From: Actinomycetota bacterium | Lineage (GTDB): Bacteria > Actinomycetota > Actinomycetes > Actinomycetales > Microbacteriaceae | Assembly: GCA_018268515.1 (NCBI GenBank) | Contig: JAFDWK010000062.1 | Coordinates: 1 to 52,106 of the forward strand | Direction: 5' to 3' | Length of the DNA: 52,106 nt | Shown here: piece after piece, positions 43,100-52,106 of the stretch | Layout: the number at the start of each line of letters is the position of its first letter | How positions within the stretch are numbered: position 1 is the first letter of the stretch | Position numbers and translations under genes: made by a program | Notes under the pieces: model-generated | What the model was told of the DNA's origin: nothing | The model's input: the letters and a program-made list of their open reading frames with translations, nothing else | Databases searched by the model: none

Positions 43100-43570
43100 G
43101 TGAACGTGATTCGCTCGCACGCGCGTCTGACCCCCGGGGTGCGACGGCTCCTGCTGGCCGCTCCGATCGCCCTGGCGATCATCACCGGGCTGCTGTCCAT
43201 GCACGTCCTGACCGGTTCCCACCAGCCCGCCCTGGCATCAGAGACCAGCGCGATGAGCACGCACAGCCAGGTCGGCTCCGCACCAGCCGCCGCCGACGAT
43301 ACGCCGATGACCGCAGCTGCGGCGGAGGGCGCTGGAGGGCATTGCCAGGACGGGTGCGGCAGCCCTGCGGGGATGCCGGATCACTCGATGCTGATGATGG
43401 TGTGCGTGCTGGCGCTGCTGGCCGCGGTGATCGTCCTGCTCGCCCCGACGTCCCGTGCCCTTCTCACATACGCCGTAGCCCGCTCGCGCTCCCATACCCG
43501 GACTCTGCTGGTCGGATTGCCGCATCCCCGCCCGCCTTCACTGCTTGTCCTGTCCATCAGTCGCACCTGA
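43100..43570 (+). CDS. DUF6153-like membrane protein with C-terminal LSISRT tail (copy 3)
   Basis: A 156-residue protein starting at GTG after a GAAGGAGG ribosome site. First helix LLLAAPIALAIITGLLSMHV; an outside loop with possible metal ligands (AGGHCQDGCGSPAGMPDHSM); second helix MMVCVLALLAAVIVLL with a Cys at its start; a basic tail ending PSLLVLSISRT. The loop is rich in His, Cys and Met, a composition suited to Cu(I). It heads the rightward operon with the DUF305 lipoprotein. Function not established. Confidence 0.75.
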   Translation: MNVIRSHARLTPGVRRLLLAAPIALAIITGLLSMHVLTGSHQPALASETSAMSTHSQVGSAPAAADDTPMTAAAAEGAGGHCQDGCGSPAGMPDHSMLMMVCVLALLAAVIVLLAPTSRALLTYAVARSRSHTRTLLVGLPHPRPPSLLVLSISRT

Positions 43571-43670
43571 TTCCGCCTGAACCCCGGCGACCCTTGCCGG
43601 GGATGCTGCACCCTGCCCTCCCGGGCACTGAATCAGACCCTCACCGACTGAATAGACAAGGACACCCCTG

Positions 43671-44285
43671 ATGCGTTTTCGTACTCTCACGCTGACCGCC
43701 GGCGCCCTGGCCACCGTGCTCGTGCTCGCCGGCTGCGCCCCCACCGACGGCACCATGCCCGGCATGGACCACGGACCCGGGGGGATGACCAGCACCGCCC
43801 CCTCCCAGTCCGCCGCCGCGTTCAACGCCGCGGACGAGATGTTCGTGACCATGATGATCCCGCACCACCAGCAGGCCATCGAGATGGCCGATCAGATCCT
43901 CGCGAAAGACGGCATCGACGAGCGAGTCGTCTCCCTCGCCGAGCAGATCAAGGCCGCACAGGACCCGGAGATCCAGACCATGAAGGGCTGGCTGGAGGAG
44001 TGGGGCGTCCCGTACGACGACTCCATGTCCGGGATGGACGGCATGGACATGGGCGGCGGGATGATGTCGGAGGACGACATGGCCGCTCTGGATGCCGCGA
44101 CCGGGGTCGAGGCGACCCGCCTGTTCCTGAACGGCATGATCGCTCACCACCAGGGCGCCGTGACGATGGCGCAGTCGGTGCTCACCGACGGACAGAACCC
44201 GGACGTGGCCGCCCTCGCGCAGCAGATCATCGACGGGCAGACCGCCGAGATCACCACGATGCAGGACATCCTCGCCAGCCTCTGA
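43671..44285 (+). CDS. DUF305 lipoprotein
   Basis: A 204-residue secreted lipoprotein (signal, lipobox VLAGC). It has two copies of the DUF305 motif: FVTMMIPHHQQAIEMAD near residue 62 and FLNGMIAHHQGAVTMAQ near 160. A Met/Asp-rich stretch (SMSGMDGMDMGGGMMSED) separates them. The paired His and Met residues are suited to binding copper outside the membrane. DUF305 proteins are common near copper-resistance genes in actinobacteria. It needs Lgt for anchoring, and an lgt copy is in the same element. Confidence 0.9.
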   Translation: MRFRTLTLTAGALATVLVLAGCAPTDGTMPGMDHGPGGMTSTAPSQSAAAFNAADEMFVTMMIPHHQQAIEMADQILAKDGIDERVVSLAEQIKAAQDPEIQTMKGWLEEWGVPYDDSMSGMDGMDMGGGMMSEDDMAALDAATGVEATRLFLNGMIAHHQGAVTMAQSVLTDGQNPDVAALAQQIIDGQTAEITTMQDILASL

Positions 44286-44402
44286 CCCGGTACCCCTCGG
44301 ACGGGACCCGCGCTCCCGATGCCGGTCCCGTCCGAGGCCCCACCCTCGACCCCTGTGCGGTCACCGGTATCCGGCGTACCCGCACGGAAAGGACCTCCGT
44401 TC

Positions 44403-45263
44403 ATGATCTCTCCCACCACCCGCAGACTGGCGATCACGGCCACCGTCACCGTCGCGCTGCTGCTCACGGGCTGCAGCACCACCCCTGCGGAGCCCGATGC
44501 CCCCGCGGGCACCGCGGCCGGGTTCGGGCATGTGCACGGCATCGTCGACGCCGGTGACAGCACCGTGCTGCTGGGCACCCACACCGGCCTGTACACGCTG
44601 GGCGAGGACGGCACCGTCACCGGCCCGGTCGGTGGCATCGACCTGGACGCGATGGGACTGACCGCTACCGGTGACACCCTCTACGCGTCCGGGCACCCCG
44701 GCCCGTCCACCCCGGCGGAGCTCGGCGCCCCCAACCTCGGCATCATCCGCAGCCTCGACGCCGGCGCCTCGTGGGAACCGGTCGCGTTCACCGGGGAAGA
44801 GGACTTCCACGTCCTCACCGTCACCGGCGACGGCACCCTGTACGGGATCGGATCCTCCCGGCTGCTGCTGCGCACCAGCAGCGACGGCGGGCAGAGTTGG
44901 GCGGACGGTGCCGAGCTGCCCGCCGTCGACCTGGCCGCCGCGACCGACGGCACCCTGTACGCCGCCACCCAGGACGGGCTGCAGCACAGCACCGACGGTG
45001 GCGCCACCTTCACCCCGGCGCCGGACGCGCCAGTGCTGTACCTGGTGGAGACCGACCCAACCGGTGGGGTGGTCGGAGTGGACACCGACGGGACGTTGCG
45101 ACGCCTAGTCGGCACCGGCTGGGAGAACGTCGGCACCACCACGGGAACCGTCCAAGCCCTCGGGGTCACCGGGGACGGTGCGATCGTCCTGGTCGATGAC
45201 CGCGGCGTGGTCTGGATCCGCGACACCACCGCCACCGTTCTCATCCCGGCGGCAACACCATGA
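44403..45263 (+). CDS. F510_1955-type beta-propeller (sialidase/BNR-like) lipoprotein
   Basis: A 286-residue lipoprotein (signal with LLLTGCS). The mature part begins [24 protein letters not shown] and holds repeated blades with BNR-like Asp-box sequences ([31 protein letters not shown]). Families of this kind are called F510_1955 glycosylhydrolases, but no hydrolase activity is evident from the sequence. The N-terminal HVHG could bind metal. It lies between the DUF305 gene and phosphoketolase in the copper operon. Confidence 0.82.
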   Translation: MISPTTRRLAITATVTVALLLTGCSTTPAEPDAPAGTAAGFGHVHGIVDAGDSTVLLGTHTGLYTLGEDGTVTGPVGGIDLDAMGLTATGDTLYASGHPGPSTPAELGAPNLGIIRSLDAGASWEPVAFTGEEDFHVLTVTGDGTLYGIGSSRLLLRTSSDGGQSWADGAELPAVDLAAATDGTLYAATQDGLQHSTDGGATFTPAPDAPVLYLVETDPTGGVVGVDTDGTLRRLVGTGWENVGTTTGTVQALGVTGDGAIVLVDDRGVVWIRDTTATVLIPAATP

Positions 45264-45321
45264 CCACCGTCATTCGCACCTGGCGCGACCCGAGCGGTCG
45301 CGGATCGGAAGGAGACCGACC

Positions 45322-47775
45322 ATGACCCCCACACCGGCACCCCCCGCGTGGGCGCACCGCACCACTGATGCCACCGCCGAGCAGTTGGCGGCGGTGGATG
45401 CGTGGTGGCGGGCGGCGAACTATCTGAGCATCGGGCAGATCTACCTGCAGGGTAACCCGCTGCTGCGCCACCGCCTCAGCCGGGACGACATCAAGCCGCG
45501 GCTGCTGGGGCATTGGGGCACCACCCCGGGCCTGAACTTCCTCTACGCCCACCTGAACCGCGCCATCCGCGACCGCGACCTGAACACCCTGTACGTGACC
45601 GGGCCCGGGCACGGCGGACCCGGCATGGTCGCCAACGCCTACCTCGACGGCACCTACACCGAACGCTACCCGGGCATCGACCGCACCGAAGAGGGGCTGC
45701 GGGCGCTGTTCCGGCAGTTCTCCTTCCCGGGCGGGATCCCCTCGCACGCGTCCCCGGAAACGCCCGGGTCGATCAACGAGGGCGGGGAGCTGGGCTACTC
45801 CCTCGTGCACGCCTACGGGGCCGCGTTCGACAACCCCGACCTGCTGGTCGCCTGCGTGATCGGTGACGGGGAGGCGGAGACCGGGCCGCTGGCGACCGCG
45901 TGGCACGGCAACAAGTTCCTCAACCCCGCCCATGACGGGGTGGTGCTGCCGATCCTGCATCTGAACGGGTACAAGATCGCCAACCCGACCGTGCTGTCCC
46001 GCATCCCCGAGGAAGAGCTGGTCGCGCTGCTGCGCGGCTACGGCCATCACCCCCACGTCGTCACGGTCGGCTTCGATGGCGAGACCCCGCAGGAGTCCCA
46101 CGCGACGTTCGCGGCGGTCCTGGATGCGGTGCTGGATGAGATCGCGGACATCAAGGCCGCCGCGGCGGCCGGGACGCTGGAGGGGCGGCCGGCGTGGCCG
46201 GCGATCGTGCTGCGCAGCCCGAAGGGGTGGACCTGCCCGAAGATCATCGACGGTCTGCCGGTGGAGGGCACCTGGCGGGCACACCAGGTGCCGCTCGCCG
46301 AGGTCCGCGACAATCCCGAGCACCTGCGGATCCTCGAGGACTGGCTGGCGTCCTACCGCCCGCACGAGCTGTTCGACGTGACCGGCGCCCCCCGCCCGGC
46401 CACGGTCGCGATCGCCCCGGACGGGGATCGGCGGATGAGCGCGAACCCGGCCGGCAACGGCGGACAACTCACCGTCCCGCTGCGGCTCCCGGACTTCCAC
46501 AAGCACGCGCAGCCGGTCGACCCGGCCGAGCGGGGTGCGGGAACCGGGGAAGCGACCCGCGTGCTGGGCGAGTGGCTGGCGGGGGTGATCCGGGACAACC
46601 CGGACAACTTCCGCATCTTCGGCCCGGACGAGACCGCCTCCAACCGGCTCGCCCCACCCGTCTACCAGGCCACCGGCAAGCAGTGGAACGCGGCCGTGGA
46701 GCCCGTCGACGAGCACCTGGCCCCGACTGGGCGGGTGATGGAGGTGCTCAGCGAGCACCAGTGCCAGGGCTGGCTCGAGGGCTACGTCCTTACCGGCCGG
46801 CATGGGCTGTTCAACTGCTACGAGGCGTTCACCCACATCGTCGACTCGATGTTCAACCAGCACGCCAAATGGCTCGAAGCGGCCCGGGAGGTGTCGTGGC
46901 GGGACCCGATCCCGAGCTTCAACTACCTGCTCTCCAGCCACGTCTGGCGGCAGGACCACAACGGGTTCTCTCACCAGGACCCCGGGTTCATCGACCTCGC
47001 CCTGAACAAGAGCCCCGACATCGTCCGCGTCTACCTGCCGTTCGACGCGAACACGCTGCTGTCCACCTACGACCACTGCCTGCGCTCGGCCGGGTACATC
47101 AACGTCGTCGTCGCCGGGAAGCAGCCCGCCCCGCAGTGGCTGACGATGGACGAGGCGATCGAGCACTGCACCCGCGGGCTCGGGATCCTGCCGTGGGCGG
47201 GCACCGAAACCGAAGGCACCGAGCCGGATGTGGTGCTCGCCGCCGCCGGCGACGTCCCCACCCTCGAGACCCTCGCCGCGGCGGCGCTGCTGCGCGAGCA
47301 CATCCCCGACCTGAGAGTGCGGGTGGTGAACGTGGTCGACCTGACCCGGCTGCAATCCGAGGACCAGCACCCGCACGGTCTCCCGGACCGGGAGTTCGAT
47401 GCGATCTTCACTCCCGACAAGCCGGTGATCTTCGCCTACCACGGCTACCCGTGGCTGATCCACCGACTCACCTACAAGCGCGCCGGGCACCAGAACCTGC
47501 ACGTGCACGGCTTCCAGGAGCGCGGCACCACCACGACCCCGTTCGACATGGTCATGCTCAACGACCTCGACCGGTACCGGCTCGCGATCGACGTCCTCGA
47601 CCACGTCCCGGGCCTCGCCGCCCGCCACGCCGGCCTGCGGCAGGAGCTGCAGGACGCCCGCCTGCACGCCCGCGCCCACACCCGCGAGCACGGCACCGAC
47701 ATCCCCGCCGTCGCCGACTGGCAATGGCCCCACCCCGACACCACCGACCCCACCCTCGGGAAGGAACCGAAATGA
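45322..47775 (+). CDS. xfp: Xylulose-5-phosphate/fructose-6-phosphate phosphoketolase
   Basis: An 817-residue thiamine-diphosphate enzyme of full length. Phosphoketolases split xylulose-5-phosphate (or fructose-6-phosphate) with phosphate to acetyl phosphate and glyceraldehyde-3-phosphate (or erythrose-4-phosphate). Recognisable parts are [52 protein letters not shown], the TPP/Mg motif [11 protein letters not shown] with HLNGYKI, and SPKGWTCP. A ribosome site GGAAGGAG precedes the ATG. Its stop overlaps the start of the CopB-like ATPase (ATGA), so the two are translated together. This is an odd neighbour for metal pumps; see findings. Confidence 0.95.
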   Translation: MTPTPAPPAWAHRTTDATAEQLAAVDAWWRAANYLSIGQIYLQGNPLLRHRLSRDDIKPRLLGHWGTTPGLNFLYAHLNRAIRDRDLNTLYVTGPGHGGPGMVANAYLDGTYTERYPGIDRTEEGLRALFRQFSFPGGIPSHASPETPGSINEGGELGYSLVHAYGAAFDNPDLLVACVIGDGEAETGPLATAWHGNKFLNPAHDGVVLPILHLNGYKIANPTVLSRIPEEELVALLRGYGHHPHVVTVGFDGETPQESHATFAAVLDAVLDEIADIKAAAAAGTLEGRPAWPAIVLRSPKGWTCPKIIDGLPVEGTWRAHQVPLAEVRDNPEHLRILEDWLASYRPHELFDVTGAPRPATVAIAPDGDRRMSANPAGNGGQLTVPLRLPDFHKHAQPVDPAERGAGTGEATRVLGEWLAGVIRDNPDNFRIFGPDETASNRLAPPVYQATGKQWNAAVEPVDEHLAPTGRVMEVLSEHQCQGWLEGYVLTGRHGLFNCYEAFTHIVDSMFNQHAKWLEAAREVSWRDPIPSFNYLLSSHVWRQDHNGFSHQDPGFIDLALNKSPDIVRVYLPFDANTLLSTYDHCLRSAGYINVVVAGKQPAPQWLTMDEAIEHCTRGLGILPWAGTETEGTEPDVVLAAAGDVPTLETLAAAALLREHIPDLRVRVVNVVDLTRLQSEDQHPHGLPDREFDAIFTPDKPVIFAYHGYPWLIHRLTYKRAGHQNLHVHGFQERGTTTTPFDMVMLNDLDRYRLAIDVLDHVPGLAARHAGLRQELQDARLHARAHTREHGTDIPAVADWQWPHPDTTDPTLGKEPK

Positions 47776-50393
47776 GCGACACCAGAACCGTGACCCTGCA
47801 GGTCAGCGGCATGATCCGCGCGACCTCCAAGAACGTCACCGAAGCCCACCTGAGCCGCCAACCCGGGGTGATCGCCGTGGACGCGAACCCGGTCTCGCAG
47901 ACCGCGACCGTCACCTACGACCCCGAGACCACCTCGGTCGCGCACCTGCAGCAGTGGGTCATCGACTGCGGGTATCACTGCGCCGGCCAGTCCGTCCCCG
48001 ACCATATCTGCGACCCCGCGCACGACCCGCACGACGAGGGTGCGCACGACCACAGCGCCCACCACGGCCCCGCAGCTGAGGGCGCACAAGAACCGCACGC
48101 GAGTCACGACGCGCACGAGGGCCACACGGATGCCACGGGTCACGCCAGCCACGCGGGCAATAAGGGTCCTGCGGGCTATCACGACGACCCCGTCCACGAT
48201 CACGCCGCTGGCCACGACCACACGCACGCCCCGTCGGCGACGGCGGATGACGGTGAGCATGCCGGTCACCACGTCGAGCACGCCGGTCACACCGCGGCCG
48301 CGGGTGGGCACGATCATGGTGCAGCGTCGGGTCACAGTGCGCAGGAGATGATGGGCCACGGTGGGCATCACGGCGGGATGTCGATGGACGCGATGATCCG
48401 CGACATGCGCAACCGGTTCCTGGTCGCGCTGATCCTGTCGATCCCGATCACCCTGTGGTCTCCGATCGGGCGGGAGGTGATCGGATTCGAGGTGCCGGCA
48501 CCGTTCGGGCTGCGCGATGACGTGTTCATGCTGATCCTGTCGCTGCCGGTGATCTTCTACTCGGCGTGGATCTTCTTCGACGGCGCCTACCGGGCGCTGC
48601 GCGCGAAGACCCTCGACATGATGGTGCTCGTCGCGGTCGGTGTCGGCGCCGGCTGGCTGTACTCCCTCGCGGTCACCCTCACCGGCGGCGGTGAAGTGTT
48701 CTACGAAGCCGCCACGGTGCTTGCCACCTTCGTGCTGCTGGGGCATTGGGTGGAGATGCGCGCCCGCGGCGGCGCGAACGACGCCATCCGCACCCTCCTG
48801 GAGCTCGCACCCTCGCAGGCGGTCGTGATCCGTGACGGGCAGGAGGTCGAGATCCCCACCAGCGAGGTCGTCCCGGGGGATCTGATGCTGGTGCGGCCGG
48901 GGGCCAAGATCCCCACCGACGGTGTCGTGGAATCCGGAGAGTCCGAGGTGGACGAGTCGATGGTCACCGGCGAGTCCATGCCGGTGGACAAAGCGCCCGG
49001 GTCGGAGGTGATCGGAGCGACCGTGAACACCGTCGGCACCCTCCGCGTCACAGCCACCAAAGTCGGCTCGGACACGGCGTTGGCGCAGATCGTGAAGCTC
49101 GTGCAAGAGGCGCAGAACTCCAAAGCCCCCGGGCAGCGCCTCGCCGACCGGGCAGCGTTCTGGCTCGTCCTGGTCGCCCTGATCGGCGGCACCCTCACCT
49201 TCCTGGTGTGGCTGCTCGCCGGCGCTGCAATCCCGATGGCGATCCTGTTCGCTATCACCGTCGTCGTCATCACCTGCCCCGACGCGCTCGGCCTCGCCAC
49301 CCCGACGGCGATCATGGTCGGCACCGGGCTCGGCGCGAAACGGGGCGTGTTGTTCAAGAACGCCTCCGGGATCGAAACCGCCGCCCACATCGACACGGTC
49401 GTGTTCGACAAGACCGGCACCCTCACCAAGGGGGAGCCGGAGGTCACCGACTACATCCCCGTCGGCGGCGACGACCTCGAGACTCTCTCCCTCGCGGTCG
49501 CGTTGGAGCGGGAATCCGAGCATCCTCTGGCGAAAGCGATCGTGAATTACGCCGACGCCCGCGACGTCCCCCGTCGCACCGCGACCGCGTTCCGAAACGT
49601 CACCGGGCAGGGCGCGATCGCCACCGTCGACGGTCGACAGGTCGTCCTCGGCAACCCGCGCCTTCTCACCGGGGAGGGGATCGACATCAGCGGGGTGCAG
49701 GCCGCTCAGCAGGACCTGGCTGGGTCCGGCCGCACCGCGATCCTGTTCGCCGTGGACGGGCAAGTCGCCGGGATCATCGGTCTCGCCGACGCACCCCGGG
49801 ACACCGCAAAGACCGCGATCGACGCTCTCCACGAGCAGGGCGTCGAGGTCGCAATGCTCACCGGGGACAACAAGCCTACCGCCGACCGGATCGCCGCTCT
49901 CCTCGGCATCGACACCGTGATCGCGGATGTGCTCCCCGAGGACAAGTCCGCGAAGGTCGCCGAGCTGCAGAAGACGGGCAAGAAGGTCGCGATGGTCGGC
50001 GACGGCGTCAACGACGCCCCCGCCCTCGCCCAGGCCGACCTCGGCATCGCGATCGGCGCCGGCACCGACGTCGCCATCGAGACCGCCGACGTGGTCCTGA
50101 TGCGCTCGGACCCGCTCGATGTTGCGATCGCACTCAAGATCGGCAAGGGCACACTGCGAAAGATGCGGCAGAACCTGGGCTGGGCCATCGGATACAACGC
50201 CGCCGCCCTCCCCATCGCCGCTGGCGTGTTCTACCCGGCGTTCGGGATCATGCTGTCCCCGGAGATCGCCGCCCTGTCGATGTCCGGTTCCTCCGTGATC
50301 GTCGCCGTCAACGCCCTCCTCCTCAAGCGGCTCCGCCTGCCCGCCCAGGCGCCCGCTGCGACGACCATGCAGAAGGAGCCCGAACATGCCTGA
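47772..50393 (+). CDS. copB: CopB-like copper P1B ATPase with CPD motif and His-rich N-terminus
   Basis: An 873-residue pump. The N-terminal domain looks like an HMA fold but its metal loop reads GMIRATS (residues 13-19) with no CxxC. Residues 75-205 are very rich in His (many HDH, HAGH, GHHGG). The ATPase core has TGES ([10 protein letters not shown]), a membrane motif Cys502-Pro-Asp504 ([13 protein letters not shown]) in place of CPC or CPH, Asp546 in DKTGTLT, SEHPLA, and [20 protein letters not shown]. The last helix [15 protein letters not shown] resembles that of CopB-type (P1B-3) pumps. Copper or silver export is likely; specificity is uncertain because of the Asp. Confidence 0.9.
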   Translation: MSDTRTVTLQVSGMIRATSKNVTEAHLSRQPGVIAVDANPVSQTATVTYDPETTSVAHLQQWVIDCGYHCAGQSVPDHICDPAHDPHDEGAHDHSAHHGPAAEGAQEPHASHDAHEGHTDATGHASHAGNKGPAGYHDDPVHDHAAGHDHTHAPSATADDGEHAGHHVEHAGHTAAAGGHDHGAASGHSAQEMMGHGGHHGGMSMDAMIRDMRNRFLVALILSIPITLWSPIGREVIGFEVPAPFGLRDDVFMLILSLPVIFYSAWIFFDGAYRALRAKTLDMMVLVAVGVGAGWLYSLAVTLTGGGEVFYEAATVLATFVLLGHWVEMRARGGANDAIRTLLELAPSQAVVIRDGQEVEIPTSEVVPGDLMLVRPGAKIPTDGVVESGESEVDESMVTGESMPVDKAPGSEVIGATVNTVGTLRVTATKVGSDTALAQIVKLVQEAQNSKAPGQRLADRAAFWLVLVALIGGTLTFLVWLLAGAAIPMAILFAITVVVITCPDALGLATPTAIMVGTGLGAKRGVLFKNASGIETAAHIDTVVFDKTGTLTKGEPEVTDYIPVGGDDLETLSLAVALERESEHPLAKAIVNYADARDVPRRTATAFRNVTGQGAIATVDGRQVVLGNPRLLTGEGIDISGVQAAQQDLAGSGRTAILFAVDGQVAGIIGLADAPRDTAKTAIDALHEQGVEVAMLTGDNKPTADRIAALLGIDTVIADVLPEDKSAKVAELQKTGKKVAMVGDGVNDAPALAQADLGIAIGAGTDVAIETADVVLMRSDPLDVAIALKIGKGTLRKMRQNLGWAIGYNAAALPIAAGVFYPAFGIMLSPEIAALSMSGSSVIVAVNALLLKRLRLPAQAPAATTMQKEPEHA

Positions 50394-51915
50394 CCGTCCG
50401 CTCTCTCCCACACCGTCCTCCCCGATGCTGCTGACCCGACGAGGTGTGCTCGGACTCGGACTGGGCGCCGTCGCGGCAGCCGTGCTCGCCTCCTGCACCC
50501 CCGCGCCGCAATGGGTGACACCCACCGGCGCAGCGGTGTCCGGCACGGAGAAGAACCGCGGCGGCACCGGCCGAGTCACCACCGTCGACCTCACCGCCGC
50601 CCCCACCACGCTCGACCTGGCCGGTACCGCCGCCGCCACCTGGGCGTTCGGAGGTATCCCCGCCCCGGTAATCCGGCTCACCGCAGGCGACACGCTGAAA
50701 GCGACCGTCCGCAACCAGCTCGACGCGGACACCTCCGTGCACTGGCACGGACTTGCCCTCCGCAACGACATGGATGGGGTCCCTCCGGTAACCCAAGCCC
50801 CCATCGCCCCGGGCGGACAGTTCGCATACGAGTTCGTCACCCCGCATCCGGGCACCTACTGGTTCCACCCCCACGTCGGCCCGCAACTGGACCACGGCCT
50901 CTACGGTGCGCTCATCATCGACGACCCGGACGAGAAGGTGACGTGGGACGACGAATGGGTGCTGATCCTCGACGACTGGCTCGACGGCGTCACCGCCACC
51001 CCGGACCAGGTCCTCACCGACCTCTCGAAGGGCATGGGCGGGATGGGCGGGATGGGCGACATGTTCATGCGGATGGGGAACCTGCTGATGGGCGCCACCT
51101 CCGACCTGCTCGGCGGCGACGCCGGCGACGTCTACTACCCGCACTACCTCATCAACGGCAAACCCAAAGCCGACCCCGCCCAATTCACCGGCACTCCTGG
51201 TGCCCGGGTGCGGATCCGTGTCATCAACGCCGGCAGCGACACCGCGTTCCGGTTCGCGATCGGCGGCCACACCCTGACGATCACCCACACCGACGGGTTC
51301 CCGGTGGATCCTGTCGAGGTCGACAGTGTCCTGATCGGGATGGGCGAACGCTACGACCTGCAGGTCACCCTGGACGATGGGGTGTTCCCTGTCGTCGCCG
51401 ACGCGGAAGGCAAGCAGGATCGCGCGTTCGCGCTCGTTCGCACCGCCGCTGGCACGGCTCCGGCCAGCGACGTCCCCGTCGCCGAGCTCGGCACCGGCAG
51501 GGTCGGCACCGCTGCCGGACTGAGCGCGACCGCCTCCGTCACCCTGCACCAGGCATCCCCCGACCGGGTCGTGCACCTCGCGCTGACCGGGGGGATGGAG
51601 GCGTACGACTGGGGGATCAATGGGCGCCGGTTCGACATGAACGACCCGTTGCGGGACGCGCACGCGATCAGTAGGGGGGAGCGGGTGCAGTTGCGGATCC
51701 GCAATGACACCGAGATGTGGCATCCGTTCCACCTGCACGGCCACACCTACCAGCACGCGAACGGCGGCCCCCGGAAGGACACCTCCATCATCCTCCCGGG
51801 CCAGACCCTGACGGTCGACTTCGATGCCGACAACCCCGGCCAGTGGGTCGCGCACTGCCACAACATCTACCACGCCGAGACCGGCATGACCACGGTGCTC
51901 GGATACCAGTCATGA
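50386..51915 (+). CDS. CueO-like multicopper oxidase, membrane-anchored
   Basis: A 509-residue three-domain multicopper oxidase. A twin-arginine-like start ([12 protein letters not shown]) leads to a lipobox-like LASC, suggesting Tat export and a lipid anchor. The copper boxes are [21 protein letters not shown] and [13 protein letters not shown] Met-rich loop ([16 protein letters not shown]) near residue 225 resembles the Cu(I)-binding loop of CueO. It should oxidise Cu(I) outside the membrane. The ATG overlaps the end of the ATPase gene by 8 bp. It is the last gene before the right end of the transposon. Confidence 0.93.
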   Translation: MPDRPLSPTPSSPMLLTRRGVLGLGLGAVAAAVLASCTPAPQWVTPTGAAVSGTEKNRGGTGRVTTVDLTAAPTTLDLAGTAAATWAFGGIPAPVIRLTAGDTLKATVRNQLDADTSVHWHGLALRNDMDGVPPVTQAPIAPGGQFAYEFVTPHPGTYWFHPHVGPQLDHGLYGALIIDDPDEKVTWDDEWVLILDDWLDGVTATPDQVLTDLSKGMGGMGGMGDMFMRMGNLLMGATSDLLGGDAGDVYYPHYLINGKPKADPAQFTGTPGARVRIRVINAGSDTAFRFAIGGHTLTITHTDGFPVDPVEVDSVLIGMGERYDLQVTLDDGVFPVVADAEGKQDRAFALVRTAAGTAPASDVPVAELGTGRVGTAAGLSATASVTLHQASPDRVVHLALTGGMEAYDWGINGRRFDMNDPLRDAHAISRGERVQLRIRNDTEMWHPFHLHGHTYQHANGGPRKDTSIILPGQTLTVDFDADNPGQWVAHCHNIYHAETGMTTVLGYQS

Positions 51916-51977
51916 ACCGCGCGTTCACCCCCAGCACGGGAGGATGATCGCGCGGGCGATCGGACGGCGGCGGCGGA

Positions 51978-52070
51978 CGTCAAGTCTAAGTGGACTTCCT
52001 ACTCTTATGTAGGGATCTGCCATTTCGCGCGGAATCCTGCTGACGAAACTGCTGCCAATTAGCGTGGAAT
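51978..52070 (-). repeat. Right-end array of putative TnsB-binding sites
   Basis: Read on the minus strand: ATTCCACGCTAATTGGCAG (52052-52070) and ATTCCGCGCGAAATGGCAG (52017-52035), closely matching the left sites at 26-45 and 7-25. A weaker GTCCACTTAGACTTGACG (51978-51995) may be a third. The last gene stops at 51915, so the 191-bp end holds only these repeats and the terminal repeat. Confidence 0.8.
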
Positions 52071-52096
52071 CCCCGAGTTCTCCGCCACCTTGACCG

Positions 52097-52106
52097 GGAA
52101 CCTACA
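52097..52106 (-). repeat. Right terminal inverted repeat
   Basis: GGAACCTACA, the perfect inverse of bases 1-10, ending in the ACA expected at a Tn7-like right end. Confidence 0.93.

Larger units (their letters stand above)
1..52106. mobile_element. Complete Tn7-like (TnsABC-TniQ) transposon carrying a multi-metal resistance island
   Basis: Seen directly: the first ten bases (TGTAGGTTCC) are the exact inverse of the last ten (GGAACCTACA). Related 18-20 bp repeats lie just inside both ends, and a TnsA-, TnsB-, TnsC- and TniQ-like operon lies near the left end. Known: Tn7-like elements have TGT...ACA termini with several internal TnsB-binding sites, and cargo between the transposition genes and the right end. 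Inferred: the window is the whole element, about 52 kb, with mercury, cadmium/zinc and copper resistance cargo. The flanks are absent, so target duplication and insertion site cannot be examined. Confidence 0.92.

Noticed and set aside
45241-47733. 830-codon open frame antisense to phosphoketolase
   Set aside because: Shadow of a fully conserved enzyme gene; the translation is Val/Gly/Arg-rich and shows no motifs.
47472-50855. 1127-codon open frame antisense to the CopB-like ATPase and oxidase
   Set aside because: A high-GC shadow; low-complexity Val/Gly/Asp/Arg-rich translation with no family match, while the plus strand is clearly coding.
1-52106. tRNA, rRNA or replication/conjugation genes
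   Set aside because: None recognised; the element shows no relaxase, Rep or type IV secretion genes, so it is not read as a plasmid or ICE.

Overview
The window reads as one complete, self-contained transposon of the Tn7-like/Tni superfamily, cut exactly at its two ends. It opens with TGTAGGTTCC and closes with the perfect inverse GGAACCTACA. Just inside both ends lie related 18-20 bp repeats of the type a TnsB transposase binds. No flanking host DNA is included, so the target site and any target duplication cannot be seen. GC content is very high. GTG and TTG starts are common and stop/start overlaps (ATGA, GTGA, TGATG) are frequent. The cargo families (CmtR-type ArsR, CsoR with the C-H-C triad, DUF6153-like proteins, CcsB/ResB, AarF) are actinobacterial, and the host is most likely a Microbacteriaceae-like actinobacterium; this is inference from content.

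Left part (about 1-11.4 kb): a KAP/YobI-like membrane P-loop NTPase at the very end, a small winged-helix regulator, an inverted-repeat-rich control region, then a tightly overlapping operon tnsA - tnsB - tnsC - tniQ followed by two small genes coupled to tniQ. TniQ carries several DNA-binding helices at its C-terminus, including a LysR-like domain.

11.4-15.9 kb: a metallophosphoesterase, an unknown acidic protein, and a scar where a response-regulator fragment abuts a tyrosine-recombinase fragment. The recombinase tail is followed by an XRE-like HTH gene and a zinc-ribbon protein resembling an inactive tyrosine recombinase. This looks like the remains of a second mobile element.

15.9-21.6 kb: a mercury module (merR, MerR-type promoter, merA, a 5'-truncated merB, a MerF-like membrane protein), then a cadmium/zinc/lead module (cmtR-cadA), which abuts a 3'-truncated type II GAPDH gene.

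21.6-52.1 kb: a copper island. Three CsoR-type operators (23893, 32478, 42988) sit at divergent promoters around a single csoR gene. They appear to control csoR-copZ-copA-YHS/His-rich protein-putative nuclease-hydrolase; AAA ATPase-AarF-GAPDH remnant; a DUF4396-multicopper oxidase fusion; and a long leftward operon with a DUF6153-like protein, M23 peptidase, Lgt, ResB, CcsB, ResA and CcdA. Rightward from the third operator run a DUF6153-like protein, a DUF305 lipoprotein, an F510_1955-type beta-propeller lipoprotein, phosphoketolase, a CopB-like ATPase with an unusual CPD motif, and a CueO-like multicopper oxidase. Lnt and a flavoprotein lie on the minus strand in between.

Taken together the element carries metal export and oxidation as well as a private kit for lipoprotein maturation (Lgt, Lnt), System II cytochrome c maturation (ResB, CcsB, ResA, CcdA) and a possible glycolytic bypass (phosphoketolase, once also GAPDH). 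The most interesting reading is a mobile copper-resistance system that brings replacements for cellular functions copper damages. That idea is inference from gene content.
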